Source: Candidatus Pyrohabitans sp. JdFR-17
GTDB lineage: Archaea; Hydrothermarchaeota; Hydrothermarchaeia; Hydrothermarchaeales; BMS3B
Direction of reading: 5' to 3'
Assembly (NCBI GenBank): GCA_002011115.2
Contig: MTME02000092.1
Coordinates: 1-40,572, forward strand
DNA length: 40,572 bases
Shown here: piece by piece, positions 1 to 8,222 of the stretch
Layout: each line of letters begins with the position of its first letter
Position numbering within the stretch: the first letter of the stretch is position 1
The notes under the pieces: model-generated
The model's input: the letters and a program-made list of their open reading frames with translations, nothing else
The model's database searches: none
What the model was told of the DNA's origin: nothing
Program-made: the position numbers and the translations under genes

Positions 1-54
1 ACCAAACAAAAAGGACGCCTCCACTACACATTTATAGCTTAAGTTGACAGCACC
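1..54 (-). mobile_element. Terminal end of an IS6-like element running off the left edge
   Basis: Read on the minus strand, these bases begin GGTGCTGTCAACTTAAGC and match the left end of the element at 33906 over about 54 bases with two visible mismatches. This is the end upstream of the transposase start in that other copy, so the body of this copy should extend leftward out of the window. No coding sequence of the element is visible here. The identification rests entirely on the match to the 33906-34196 copy, which carries transposase fragments. Confidence 0.75.
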
Positions 55-84
55 AATTAAATTAAAGAAAGGTTGCGTCTTATT

Positions 85-1452
85 TTACTTCCCTTCCACC
101 CTCTCCCTCAGCATCTCCAGCACCTTCGCCGGGTCCGCCCTCCCGCGCGTTTTCCTCATCACCTGCCCGACAAGGAAGTTGAGAGCCTCCTTTTTACCAG
201 AGAGGTAGTCCTCAACCGCCTTCGGGTTCTCAGCAATCGCCTCGTCGCACGCTTTAGCGACGGCGCTGTCCTCGCGGAGCTTCTTAAGACCAAGCTCCTC
301 TATAATCTTCTTCGGCGAGGTGCGCTTCTCGGGCAGGAGTTCCATCACCTTCTTCGCTGTCTTAAGAGTAATCTCGTCGTTGAGCACAAGCTGGAGAAGT
401 TCTATGAGGTGCTCCGGGGTAATTCCGCTCTCCTTGAAGGTGATGCCATTATACTCCAGGACGCGCTTCACCTCGTCGCGTATCCAGGTCGCGGCGAGCT
501 GTGGCGGGATTACCTTCGCAACCTCCTCAAAGGCATTCGCCAGCTCGAGTTCGCTGGCGATTATCCTGGCATCGTCGCTCTTAATTCCGTACTGCTCTAT
601 GAAACGCTTCTCCTTGAGGTGGGGAGCCTCGGGCAGGGTAGCCCTTATCTCCTCGATTTTCTCCTCAGTTATGAGCAGCGGTGGTATGTCCGGGTCGGGG
701 ATGTAGCGGTAATCTTCAGCCTCCTCTTTTGTTCGCATACCTTTGGTTATCATCTGCGATTCGAGATAAGCGCGCGTCTCACGCTTAACCACCTTACCCC
801 GCTTCATCAGATTTTTTTGCCTCGTAATCTCAAACTTCAGCGCACGGTATGCGCCGCGGATGCTGTTTATATTCTTTATCTCCACACGCGCGCCGCCCTC
901 TATGCTGACGTTGGTGTCGACGCGCATTGTTCCGCCTTCTTCGCGCACCCTCTGCGTGTAGCGCAGCACCTTCACGAGCTCTTTCAAAAACTCCCTCGCC
1001 TCCTCCGGCGAGTGCATGTCGGGGGCGGTGACTATCTCCACAAGCGGCACGCCGGAGCGATTGTAGTCCACTTTGCCGGTGGTAGGGTCGTACTTGCCGG
1101 GGTCCTCCTCAAGATGCACCTCCCATATTTTAACGCCAGCGAGTTCGCCGTTTTTACCTATCGGCATGGACGTACGCTGATATCCAGAAGGCAGGTCTGG
1201 GTAATCGTAGTGCTTTCGCAGGATGTAGATGGGCTCTTTCATAATTTCGCAGTTGAGCATTAGAGCTATGGCGATAACCGCATCTACAGCTTCCTGGTTC
1301 ACCGGCATCGGCTTGGCGCCGGGCATGCCGGTGCACACCTCACACACATTGGTGTTTGGGGCTGCGTCGCGATAATTCGTGGGTGAACTGCAGAACAGCT
1401 TTGTCTTCGTTGCCAGCTGCTCGTGAATTTCGAAGCCGATGGTTACCTTCAT
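85..1452 (-). CDS. gatB: Asp-tRNA(Asn)/Glu-tRNA(Gln) amidotransferase subunit B
   Basis: GatB is the kinase-like, tRNA-binding subunit of the GatCAB amidotransferase. It activates the misacylated Asp or Glu on tRNA and receives ammonia from GatA. The 455 residues open with the family signature (GFEIHEQLATKTKLFC) and keep cysteines 21, 37 and 40 of the zinc-knuckle region. One cysteine usual in bacterial GatB is a serine here (FCSSP). The C-terminus has the helical YqeY-like tail that contacts tRNA. It is the last gene of gatC-gatA-gatB, starting two bases after the gatA stop. Archaea usually make Gln-tRNA with GatDE, so this complex probably serves Asn-tRNA(Asn); that is inference. The 396-residue plus-strand ORF over it is a shadow. 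Confidence 0.96.
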   Translation of the reverse strand: MKVTIGFEIHEQLATKTKLFCSSPTNYRDAAPNTNVCEVCTGMPGAKPMPVNQEAVDAVIAIALMLNCEIMKEPIYILRKHYDYPDLPSGYQRTSMPIGKNGELAGVKIWEVHLEEDPGKYDPTTGKVDYNRSGVPLVEIVTAPDMHSPEEAREFLKELVKVLRYTQRVREEGGTMRVDTNVSIEGGARVEIKNINSIRGAYRALKFEITRQKNLMKRGKVVKRETRAYLESQMITKGMRTKEEAEDYRYIPDPDIPPLLITEEKIEEIRATLPEAPHLKEKRFIEQYGIKSDDARIIASELELANAFEEVAKVIPPQLAATWIRDEVKRVLEYNGITFKESGITPEHLIELLQLVLNDEITLKTAKKVMELLPEKRTSPKKIIEELGLKKLREDSAVAKACDEAIAENPKAVEDYLSGKKEALNFLVGQVMRKTRGRADPAKVLEMLRERVEGK

Positions 1453-1454
1453 GC

Positions 1455-2804
1455 TCAGCCTCCCTCAAGCGCATACATGGCGTTGAGTATCTTCTGCTCC
1501 TCCAGCGGCTTTGCATGGAACTGTATGCCCACTGGTATCTCGCCAACTTCGCCCGCCTTAATCACGCCTGCAGGAATCCCGGCTAAGTTCGCAGGAACTG
1601 TGAGAAGGTCGTAGGCGTACATAGCTAGGGGGTCGATGCTCTCGCCGATGCGGTGGGGAAGCTTGGGCGTCGTGGGACCTGCGATTAAATCAACGCCGCT
1701 CAGCGCCTCGAGCATCTCCTTCTTGATCAGGGAGCGGAACTGCAGGGCACGACGGTAATACTTGCCCGAGTACTCCTTCTGGCTGATATAGCGCCCAAGC
1801 AGTATCCTGCGCAGCACCTCCTCGCCGCAAACTTCCTCGATGCGATAACCATACCTGCGACCGTCATAGCGTCGCGTCGCCGAGAAGAACTCCACGAAGA
1901 CGGTAAGGTAGTAGGTGGGCAGCGCTTTGGATAAGTTGGGAAGCTCCACCTCCACCACGCTCGCTCCTTGAGCTTCGAGCTTAGCAAGCGCATGCTTAAC
2001 CTCGCGGATTATCTCTTTCGCTGCGTACTCCTCGAACTCCTTTGCGAAGCCTATGGTGTAGCCTGAGAGGTCAGCGCTAAGCTTTGATGTGTAGTTTTGC
2101 TGCGAAACGCGCAGCGTCGTCGCTTCCTTCGGGTTGTAACCTGCGATAACCTCAAGCAAAAGCGCTGCAGAGTAAACATCTCTCGCGAGGGGGCCTATCT
2201 GATCCAGGCTCATCGCCAGGTCTATCAAACCGTAGCGGGGCACCAAGCCATAGGTGGGCTTTATTCCAACCACGCCGCAGTGCGACGCGGGATTGCGGAT
2301 GCTCCCCCCTGTGTCGCTTCCCAGGGCGAGGTCTGCGAAGTTCGCGGCTATCGCGGCGGCACTCCCCGAAGAAGAGCCCCCGGGTATCCTTCCCTTAGCC
2401 GCAGGGTTCTGAGTTGCGCCAAAGTAGCTCGTCTCCCCGCTGCTACCACAGGCGAACTCGTCCATGTTGGTCATGCCTATGATAATCCCATCCTCACGGC
2501 GTATGCGCTCTATGACAGTGGCATCGTAGGGCGCTACGTAGTTTTCAAGAGTTTTCGAGGCGCACGTGGCTCTAAGCCCGCGCACATTTATGTTCGACTT
2601 AACAGCTATGGCCAAGCCAGCAAGCTTTCCGGCTCTGCCCTGCTTTATCTTCTCATCCACGGCGCGAGCTTCCTCAATGGCGCGGGGGTTGACCTCTATG
2701 AAGGCGTTTATCTCCCCGTCGCGTGCCTCGATAGCTTCAAGGTAGCGCACCACGTTCTCCTCGGCGGTAAGCGCCCCGCTCTGCAACTCCTCTAAAGCGC
2801 TCAT
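1455..2804 (-). CDS. gatA: Asp-tRNA(Asn)/Glu-tRNA(Gln) amidotransferase subunit A
   Basis: GatA is the glutaminase subunit: an amidase-signature enzyme that releases ammonia from glutamine or asparagine for transfer to the aminoacyl-tRNA on GatB. The amidase triad is visible as Lys69 (IAVKSNINV), the cis-serine near Ser144 in PGGSSSGSAA, and the nucleophile Ser168 in GSDTGGSIR. At 449 residues it is slightly shorter than many bacterial GatA proteins (about 480) but complete. It lies five bases after gatC and two before gatB, so the three subunits are probably co-translated in stoichiometric amounts. Confidence 0.97.
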   Translation of the reverse strand: MSALEELQSGALTAEENVVRYLEAIEARDGEINAFIEVNPRAIEEARAVDEKIKQGRAGKLAGLAIAVKSNINVRGLRATCASKTLENYVAPYDATVIERIRREDGIIIGMTNMDEFACGSSGETSYFGATQNPAAKGRIPGGSSSGSAAAIAANFADLALGSDTGGSIRNPASHCGVVGIKPTYGLVPRYGLIDLAMSLDQIGPLARDVYSAALLLEVIAGYNPKEATTLRVSQQNYTSKLSADLSGYTIGFAKEFEEYAAKEIIREVKHALAKLEAQGASVVEVELPNLSKALPTYYLTVFVEFFSATRRYDGRRYGYRIEEVCGEEVLRRILLGRYISQKEYSGKYYRRALQFRSLIKKEMLEALSGVDLIAGPTTPKLPHRIGESIDPLAMYAYDLLTVPANLAGIPAGVIKAGEVGEIPVGIQFHAKPLEEQKILNAMYALEGG

Positions 2805-2809
2805 CCTCG

Positions 2810-3040
2810 CTACACCCAGCTTCCCATTTCAGCGATGTAGTAGCCCTCCTCATCCTTATGGGGGGCAATCTTCAGCGCAGCCTTGCGAAACTCAGGATTA
2901 AGCTCTGGCTCTGCGTCGTTGCGCGTGACGTTTATCTCCTCCACCACGTAGTACGTCTCCTCTAGGCTGATCTCTCCCAGGGCTTCGGAAAGCTCCTTCA
3001 GCACGCGCTCTGCCTCGCGACGAACCTTGCTCTCATCCAT
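2810..3040 (-). CDS. gatC: Asp-tRNA(Asn)/Glu-tRNA(Gln) amidotransferase subunit C
   Basis: GatC is the small belt subunit that wraps the GatA-GatB interface and stabilises the complex. This 76-residue product is shorter than bacterial GatC (about 95). It ends in HKDEEGYYIAEMGSWV, a C-terminal pattern I associate with archaeal GatC, and begins with the usual short helical segment. The start codon follows an AGAGGT Shine-Dalgarno. Its position as first gene before gatA and gatB supports the call even though the sequence is short and weakly conserved. Confidence 0.85.
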   Translation of the reverse strand: MDESKVRREAERVLKELSEALGEISLEETYYVVEEINVTRNDAEPELNPEFRKAALKIAPHKDEEGYYIAEMGSWV

Positions 3041-3082
3041 GGCATAACCTCTGCTCTGTGTAATGCAGAAGGAATATAAAAA

Positions 3083-3676
3083 TTATGCGGCCTTAACCAG
3101 AATCACGCCGTTGTTGCTCTCTATATCCTCGGCACTAAAAACCCTTTTCCTCTCCCTTCGCTTCACCAGGAACTCCCTCACATCCCCCTCCTCGCTAAGG
3201 GTAACACTTATCACCTTACCGTAGTAGTTGCCCTTTCTGTCGTAAACTTCCTTGCCTATCATCTCGTGCCTGACCTTAACGTACTCCTCACCCTGGGAGA
3301 GCGCATAGCCAGGGGTCTCCTCAAGCTCCTCTCTCGCCTCTCCCTCAAATAGCTCAAACTCCTTCTCAGCTTCGCTGGGCTCAAGACCTTCCTCCTTCCT
3401 CAGCCTTCTCAGATACTCTCGCGTTGCAGGTGCTGTGGATTTAGAAGGTGCCTCCAGCGAATAGCTCAGGTAAAGCAGAGCGGCGCCATTTGCTATGAGC
3501 ACCAGGCTGGGAATGAGAAGCATGAATGTAGTCATGCGAATTGCGCACACACCAAATGGCGGGGAAACGTCCGGCGTAAAAAGACGCATCGCAAAGGAGT
3601 AAAACTTAACCGGGGCTAAAAGTGCCACCAGCCCAAGAATGAGATTGAGAACCCCAACCGCTCGAACCACCTTCAT
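3083..3676 (-). CDS. Two-TM membrane protein with C-terminal PRC-barrel domain
   Basis: This is a 197-residue protein with two hydrophobic segments (about residues 3-25 and 45-73), an acidic linker rich in Glu, and a C-terminal PRC-barrel-like domain at about 137-195 (MIGKEVYDRKGNYYGKVISV). PRC-barrels occur in the photosynthetic reaction centre H subunit, RimM and many archaeal proteins of unclear role, often as docking or regulatory modules. Here the barrel would probably face the cytoplasm. The upstream region holds an eight-base inverted repeat (3733-3754) shared with the divergent two-TM gene, so the two may be co-regulated. A specific function cannot be assigned. Confidence 0.7.
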   Translation of the reverse strand: MKVVRAVGVLNLILGLVALLAPVKFYSFAMRLFTPDVSPPFGVCAIRMTTFMLLIPSLVLIANGAALLYLSYSLEAPSKSTAPATREYLRRLRKEEGLEPSEAEKEFELFEGEAREELEETPGYALSQGEEYVKVRHEMIGKEVYDRKGNYYGKVISVTLSEEGDVREFLVKRRERKRVFSAEDIESNNGVILVKAA

Positions 3677-3732
3677 CTCAAATCCTCAGTGTAATTTATT
3701 TATTATCACAATATAAAGCTTCTCCTTTTATG

Positions 3733-3754
3733 TTTGTGAAAATATATTCACAAA
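3733..3754. promoter_or_regulatory. Perfect 8+8 dyad in a divergent promoter region
   Basis: TTTGTGAA and TTCACAAA form a perfect inverted repeat around a six-base AT spacer, giving a 22-base dyad. It lies between the divergent starts of the PRC-barrel gene (3676) and the two-TM gene (3819). The half-site spacing of about 14 bases centre to centre suits a dimeric HTH regulator. No cognate regulator can be named. Confidence 0.5.
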
Positions 3755-3771
3755 ACGTTGGATTGATGAGA

Positions 3772-3783
3772 AAATTTTTAAAT
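3772..3783 (+). promoter_or_regulatory. Probable TATA box of the two-TM gene
   Basis: The AT-only run AAATTTTTAAAT lies about 25-30 bases before position 3804, which is the typical distance from an archaeal TATA box to the transcription start. If transcription starts near 3804, the ORF-track start at 3804 cannot be the translation start. That supports the GTG at 3819. Confidence 0.4.
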
Positions 3784-3818
3784 GACATACCGCATAGATA
3801 GTAGTGGGGTGTAGCTTA

Positions 3819-4379
3819 GTGGATAATGATGTTGGAGAACTTCTTGTTGAAGAAGAGCTAAAAAGAGTTGAAGCAAAGAAAAAGATAATATGGCGAATTT
3901 TCTGGCTGAATGTGGCAATATTTATAGGTCTCATACTTCTTATGCCCCTTGATGCCATAATAGCAGGGGGTGAAATTAATACATGGTTTTTGGTATACAC
4001 CGCCGTAGCTTTTGGTACATTTCTGTTTTACGGAAGCCTGGTAAAGAGCCACATGCACATCTCCGGCGAATCTCTGTACAATGTGAGAAAGCAGATAGAG
4101 GACCTAGAAAAGAAAGCTGCTGGAGATGGGGGCGAAAATGTGAAGCTTGCACCTGAAGACCTGGAGCTCCTTGAAAGCCTGAAAGAGCTCGAGCGCTGGT
4201 ACAGAGAAGCGCTGATGAAAGAGATTATGCTCAGAAATCCACAGGAGAGGATAAAAGAGATAGAGCGGTGGTACAGGCTTGGCATAAGCAAGGACATAAC
4301 CATACGCAACCTGAAAAGAAAGCTGAGGGAGCTCAGTAAAAAAGAAAAACCCACATCTATGTGCGAGACGAAGCCTTGA
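3819..4379 (+). CDS. Two-TM coiled-coil signalling-associated protein (paralogue of 9227-9793)
   Basis: This is a 186-residue protein of unknown function. A short acidic N-terminus is followed by two membrane segments (about residues 25-45 and 55-72), then a charged helical tail. The tail has an internal tandem repeat: ELERWYREALMKEIMLRN and EIERWYRLGISKDITIRN. It is paralogous to the product of 9227-9793 at the other end of the signalling operon. Its tail pattern also resembles the coiled-coil tail of the globin-PAS sensor. I chose GTG 3819 over the ORF-track GTG 3804 because GGGGTG sits seven bases before it and the TATA spacing fits. Its 3' end overlaps the convergent ATPase gene by 23 bases. 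Confidence 0.65.
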   Translation: MDNDVGELLVEEELKRVEAKKKIIWRIFWLNVAIFIGLILLMPLDAIIAGGEINTWFLVYTAVAFGTFLFYGSLVKSHMHISGESLYNVRKQIEDLEKKAAGDGGENVKLAPEDLELLESLKELERWYREALMKEIMLRNPQERIKEIERWYRLGISKDITIRNLKRKLRELSKKEKPTSMCETKP

Positions 4380-5820
4380 GCGACGCTTCAATCTTCTTCA
4401 GCGTTGTATCGGGATCGTTGTAGTAGCTCTCCACCCACCTGCGCACCTCGTAAATTTCCCTGAGGTTGTTTTCAAGCAGGTAATCAAGAACCAGCTTCCT
4501 GCGCTCTAGCTCTGTGTTAACCTCCTCCACAGAGATGCCCACCTGTTTGGCAAGCTCCTGTTTCAGTGTGCTAGGCGTACCAGTGCTCTTGATCTTATCA
4601 TCGGAGGGGTCATACTCGTAAAGCTTGTTTAAAGCTACAGTGCCATCACTGATACCACCCACCTCAGTTACCTCAGTTACCCTCCTTATTGAGCCCTTAT
4701 CTTTGTAGGTGAACCTCGCCTGCATCACTATTAAATCCAATGCGGGGATCATTATCATCGGAACATTCATTGGTTCATTAGTTAAACGGGTAATACATTC
4801 CCTGGAGCTGTTTGCATGTAGTGTAGCGAGAGTTCCATTATGCCCTGTGTTCATGGCGGTGAAGAGCGTTCTTGCCTCAGGCCCGCGAACCTCTCCTATG
4901 ATTATTCTATCGGGACGCATTCGCAGCGTATTCTTGAGCAATGTGTCCATGTCTATTTCGCCCTTCCCCTCCAAGCTCGGAGGGCGTACTTCAAACCTCA
5001 CAAGGTGCTTTATTGGAAGCTGAAGTTCTGCGGTATCTTCAATCGTAATAACCCGCTCCTGCTCGCGGATAAATATCGCCAGAGCATTTAGCGTCGTTGT
5101 TTTACCGCTTCCGGTACCTCCCGCTACGAGGATATTTTTTGGCCATACTCCCAGCCCTTCGACCATAATCCACAGAAAGGCGGCGACCTCGCTGTTGAGG
5201 GTGTTGAACTTCATCAGATCAACTATTGTGAGCGGGTCCTTTTTGAACTTCCTTATTGTTACTGTGGGCCCATCAAGGGCAGGTGGGCTTAGAGTGGCGT
5301 TGACGCGGGAACCGTCTGGAAGGCGTGCATCCAAAAGGGGTGAGGATGCATCTATACGCCTGCCGACGCTGGAGGCTATGCGCTGTACGATGTTCACAAT
5401 CTCCCTGGGGTCTTGAAAAACCACATTCGTCTCAAGCATGCCATACTTCCTGTGAAACACATACACCGGGCGCTTAGGACCAATTACCATTATCTCTTCA
5501 ATCTCGTCGTCTTCGAGAATGGGCTCTAGCAAGCCGTAGCCCACCATGTCGTTGACAATAAGCTCAGCAAACTTCTGCCTCTTCTCAGGCGATAGCTCCA
5601 GGTCACCCTTAAGCCTGTCCATTATTTCGAGAACCGCAAACAGCATGCGTTGCTTCATCTGCTCCTTTGTTAAGCCCCGAAGATCAACTTTCGCCTCCTT
5701 TATCGCTGCCTCCTTAACCTTTTTAAGAAACTCCATCTCCTTCGGTGTGATAGTGGGGAACTCAACCCTGTAGAGATATCGGTTTCCCACATTAACTACT
5801 CTAGAGCCATGCTCACTCAT
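4357..5820 (-). CDS. Type IV pilus/secretion ATPase (GspE/VirB11/CpaF family)
   Basis: This hexameric motor ATPase family drives assembly of archaeal pili, archaella or related secretion filaments from the cytoplasmic face of the membrane. The 487 residues carry an N-terminal two-layer domain, Walker A GGTGSGKT at 234-241, an Asp box ITIEDTAELQL around 259-269, Walker B IIIGEVRG with Glu310, and a His box HNGTLATLHA at 327-336. All are intact. The length and N-domain suit the CpaF/TadA-like archaeal class rather than clearly ArlI. No partner membrane platform (TadC/ArlJ) or prepilin gene is in the window. Its start overlaps the receiver gene stop by eight bases, so it appears translationally coupled to the signalling operon. 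Confidence 0.9.
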   Translation of the reverse strand: MSEHGSRVVNVGNRYLYRVEFPTITPKEMEFLKKVKEAAIKEAKVDLRGLTKEQMKQRMLFAVLEIMDRLKGDLELSPEKRQKFAELIVNDMVGYGLLEPILEDDEIEEIMVIGPKRPVYVFHRKYGMLETNVVFQDPREIVNIVQRIASSVGRRIDASSPLLDARLPDGSRVNATLSPPALDGPTVTIRKFKKDPLTIVDLMKFNTLNSEVAAFLWIMVEGLGVWPKNILVAGGTGSGKTTTLNALAIFIREQERVITIEDTAELQLPIKHLVRFEVRPPSLEGKGEIDMDTLLKNTLRMRPDRIIIGEVRGPEARTLFTAMNTGHNGTLATLHANSSRECITRLTNEPMNVPMIMIPALDLIVMQARFTYKDKGSIRRVTEVTEVGGISDGTVALNKLYEYDPSDDKIKSTGTPSTLKQELAKQVGISVEEVNTELERRKLVLDYLLENNLREIYEVRRWVESYYNDPDTTLKKIEASLKASSRT

Positions 5821-6187
5821 TTCCTATCGCCCGCCTGATACGCATCTTAAGTTCCTCAGGGTCAAAGGGTTTAGTTATGTAGTCCACCACACCCTCTACT
5901 GCCATGCCTAAGAGCACTTCACTGGCTTCACTGCGTATACTAAATATTATCACAGGCACATGCTCCGCGCCCTTCAGTTTATGGAACTTTTCTAGAAACT
6001 GCCACCCGTCCATACCTGGCATCATTATGTCGAGAAGCACTACGTCTGGCATCTCATTTTCTACAAGTTTTAGGGCTTTCTCTCCACTATCAGCCACAAT
6101 CACTTCAAAATCCCCAGAAAGAAGCCTCTTCACAAGCATAAGCATGTCTTGCTCATCGTCTACCACCAGAACCTTTTTCATCTTCAT
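5813..6187 (-). CDS. Stand-alone receiver-domain response regulator
   Basis: This is a 124-residue CheY-like receiver with no output domain. The acidic pair Asp10/Asp11, phospho-acceptor Asp53 (LLDIMMPGMDG), Ser83 and Lys106 (ITKPFD) are all present, so it should be phosphorylatable. Single-domain receivers act through protein contacts, as CheY does. Its gene overlaps the upstream kinase by 35 bases and the downstream ATPase by eight. The simplest reading is that it is phosphorylated by that kinase and acts on, or alongside, the pilus/secretion motor. That target is inference. Confidence 0.92.
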   Translation of the reverse strand: MKMKKVLVVDDEQDMLMLVKRLLSGDFEVIVADSGEKALKLVENEMPDVVLLDIMMPGMDGWQFLEKFHKLKGAEHVPVIIFSIRSEASEVLLGMAVEGVVDYITKPFDPEELKMRIRRAIGNE

Positions 6188-8222
6188 TCACCTCTAACCT
6201 CAAGGGGAGCACCAGTGTAAATGTTGAGCCCTTGCCAGGGGTACTTTCCGCATAAACTCCGCCGCCATGTGCCTCAACTATGGTTTTTACCACTGCAAGC
6301 CCCATTCCCGTGCCTCCATACCTGCGCTTTGTGGAGGCGTCCCCTTGGAAGAGGGGGTCAAAGATCTTTGGCAGGAGATTTTTTGGTATCCCTATACCCG
6401 TGTCGCTCACCGAGATAACTGCACTGTTCTTCCCCTTTCGGGCTTTTATTGATATTTTACCCTGAGGACGGTTAAACTTTATGGCGTTGTCTATTAGGTT
6501 TACAAGTGCATGTGTCAATTTGTCGAAATCCCCCTTAATATTAAAATCCTCCACCCGTAGCTCCAGCTCTATACCTTCCCTGGAAATCTCCAGTTCTTTC
6601 TTTTTAATTGCATGCGAAATTAAATCTCTAATGGAGAAGTGAGAAGCGCGGAGTTTAAGTCTTTCTTTGGATGCCTCTGCCATGGTAATGATATCTCCAA
6701 TTATTGTGTTCTGCTTTTCAAGTGCCTCGATTATCTTTATAAGCTCTTTTTTGCGTTCTTCTTCTTCATCCTCCTCCATGGCAAGTTCCGCAAAACCCTT
6801 TGCTATTGTCATTGGTGTGCGAAGCTCGTGGCTAACGTTGGCGATTATGTCGCTCTTGAGCTGGTCGAGGGTTTTAAGCTCCTGGTAAACTTTTTCAAGA
6901 TTCTCTCTCGCCTCCCGCTCGTCTTCAAGAATGTTCAGAAGTGCTTTCTGACTCTTCTCAAGCTCCTTCGCATACCTTTTGAGCTTCTCCTCGGCTTTCT
7001 TCTTCTCGGTTATATCCCTCCCATAAATATGAGCCACTGTTTTAGAAACAGGTAAAATGATGTAATCGATATACCTGTCTCCGAACCTGTGCTCTGCCCT
7101 GATTTTCTCTCCTGAGTCACATGCTCTTCTCACTAGCTCCTTATAGTTGAGGGGCAGGAGGTCAATGACATCCTTCTTGGCGTCGCTGACATAGTTCAAT
7201 ACCCCTGGGTTGTGGTACATAATTTCGCCGTCTTTTCCCACCCTGAAAATTGGATTTGGGTTCTTCTCAGGAAACTGGGAAAGCTCCTTAATCCTCTCCT
7301 CCGCCTTTTTGTGCTCAGTAATATCGCGGATAACTAACTGAATGGCAGGCTTTCCATGGTAGATTACAGGCGAACCCATCACCTCAGCCACAACAACATT
7401 GCCCCTCATTGTTAGTAGCTCGATCTCCGCAGGAGGGGTAATCTCACCCCTCTCCATTCGCTTGATTCTTTCCTGAACAAGGGAATGATATTTAGGGTGT
7501 ACAAACTCAAGCACATGGTTGCCCAGAAGCTCCTCTAAACTCGATGCCTCTGCAAGTTTCACCGCCGCCGGATTGGCATATACAATCCTGCCTTCAGAGA
7601 AGAGTGCAACTGGGAAAGGTGAGGTTTCAACCAGTATTCTGTACCTTAATTCGCTTTCCCTGAGCTCCTCCAGCTTTTTAATATGACCCATGCCAAAGGA
7701 TATATCTTGGGCGAGCTGCTCTACCTGGGCAATCTCTTCCTTATCGAAGAAGCCAGGCTCAGAGGCATAGAGGCTAAAAGCGCCTATTACCCTGCCCCCT
7801 TCCTCCCTGAGAGGAATAGCCGCAGAGGAGAGATAGCCTCGCTTGAGCATCTCATCCCTCCATGGCTCCACCTCGGGGTTGGATCTGGTGTCAGGATTTA
7901 TAACTATCCTCCCCTCCCTTATCGCCCTTCCCGTGGGTTCTCTTCCCGAAGATACAGCTTCTACAGAAATCTTTACTTTGTCAAGGTAACCAGCCACATC
8001 TCCACACGCCGCAACCCGCTTGACCTCACTCCCCTCAACCACGCCGATCCACGCCATCTTAAACCTGCCCTTTTCCACCGCTACTTTGCACGCCTCCTCG
8101 AAGAGCTCTTCTCGTGTCTTCGCATGGATAATCGCATGGTTTATCCCGCTCAGGGTGGCGTACATCCTTTTGAGATTTTCTATCTCCTTTTCAGCACATC
8201 TTCGGGTAGGCGTTTTACTCAT
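6153..8222 (-). CDS. Cytoplasmic GAF-PAS-PAS histidine kinase
   Basis: This 689-residue soluble sensor kinase has no membrane segment. Domains in order are: a short coil, GAF (about 20-180), PAS1 (190-305, ending VIRDITEHKKAEE), PAS2 (315-405, ending GRDITEKKKAEE), a coiled coil, HisKA with His465 in NVSHELRTP, and HATPase_c. The ATPase domain has an N box (NLIDNAIKF), G1 (DTGIGIP) and G2 (GGTGMGLAVV). All catalytic motifs look intact. It overlaps the upstream globin sensor gene by eight bases and the downstream receiver by 35. The ligand of the GAF and PAS domains is unknown; it may receive a signal from the neighbouring heme sensor. Confidence 0.93.
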   Translation of the reverse strand: MSKTPTRRCAEKEIENLKRMYATLSGINHAIIHAKTREELFEEACKVAVEKGRFKMAWIGVVEGSEVKRVAACGDVAGYLDKVKISVEAVSSGREPTGRAIREGRIVINPDTRSNPEVEPWRDEMLKRGYLSSAAIPLREEGGRVIGAFSLYASEPGFFDKEEIAQVEQLAQDISFGMGHIKKLEELRESELRYRILVETSPFPVALFSEGRIVYANPAAVKLAEASSLEELLGNHVLEFVHPKYHSLVQERIKRMERGEITPPAEIELLTMRGNVVVAEVMGSPVIYHGKPAIQLVIRDITEHKKAEERIKELSQFPEKNPNPIFRVGKDGEIMYHNPGVLNYVSDAKKDVIDLLPLNYKELVRRACDSGEKIRAEHRFGDRYIDYIILPVSKTVAHIYGRDITEKKKAEEKLKRYAKELEKSQKALLNILEDEREARENLEKVYQELKTLDQLKSDIIANVSHELRTPMTIAKGFAELAMEEDEEEERKKELIKIIEALEKQNTIIGDIITMAEASKERLKLRASHFSIRDLISHAIKKKELEISREGIELELRVEDFNIKGDFDKLTHALVNLIDNAIKFNRPQGKISIKARKGKNSAVISVSDTGIGIPKNLLPKIFDPLFQGDASTKRRYGGTGMGLAVVKTIVEAHGGGVYAESTPGKGSTFTLVLPLRLEVNEDEKGSGGRR

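Noticed and set aside
73-1263. 396-residue plus-strand ORF
   Set aside because: It lies antisense to gatB, whose protein is strongly conserved. The plus-strand product is Leu/Arg/His-rich with no family pattern.
2097-2795. 232-residue plus-strand ORF over gatA
   Set aside because: It is antisense to the conserved amidase motifs of gatA, has no recognisable domain and no ribosome-binding site that I can see.
3806-3840. tRNA-like 5' half (GGGGTGTAGCTTAGTGGATAA)
   Set aside because: It resembles an acceptor strand and D arm, but no anticodon arm, T arm or matching 3' acceptor follows, and the bases are the ribosome-binding site and first codons of the two-TM gene.
4357-5820. Archaellum motor ArlI
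   Set aside because: Motifs are shared by the whole GspE/VirB11 superfamily. No arlJ, arlH or archaellin gene is adjacent, so only the superfamily call is supported.
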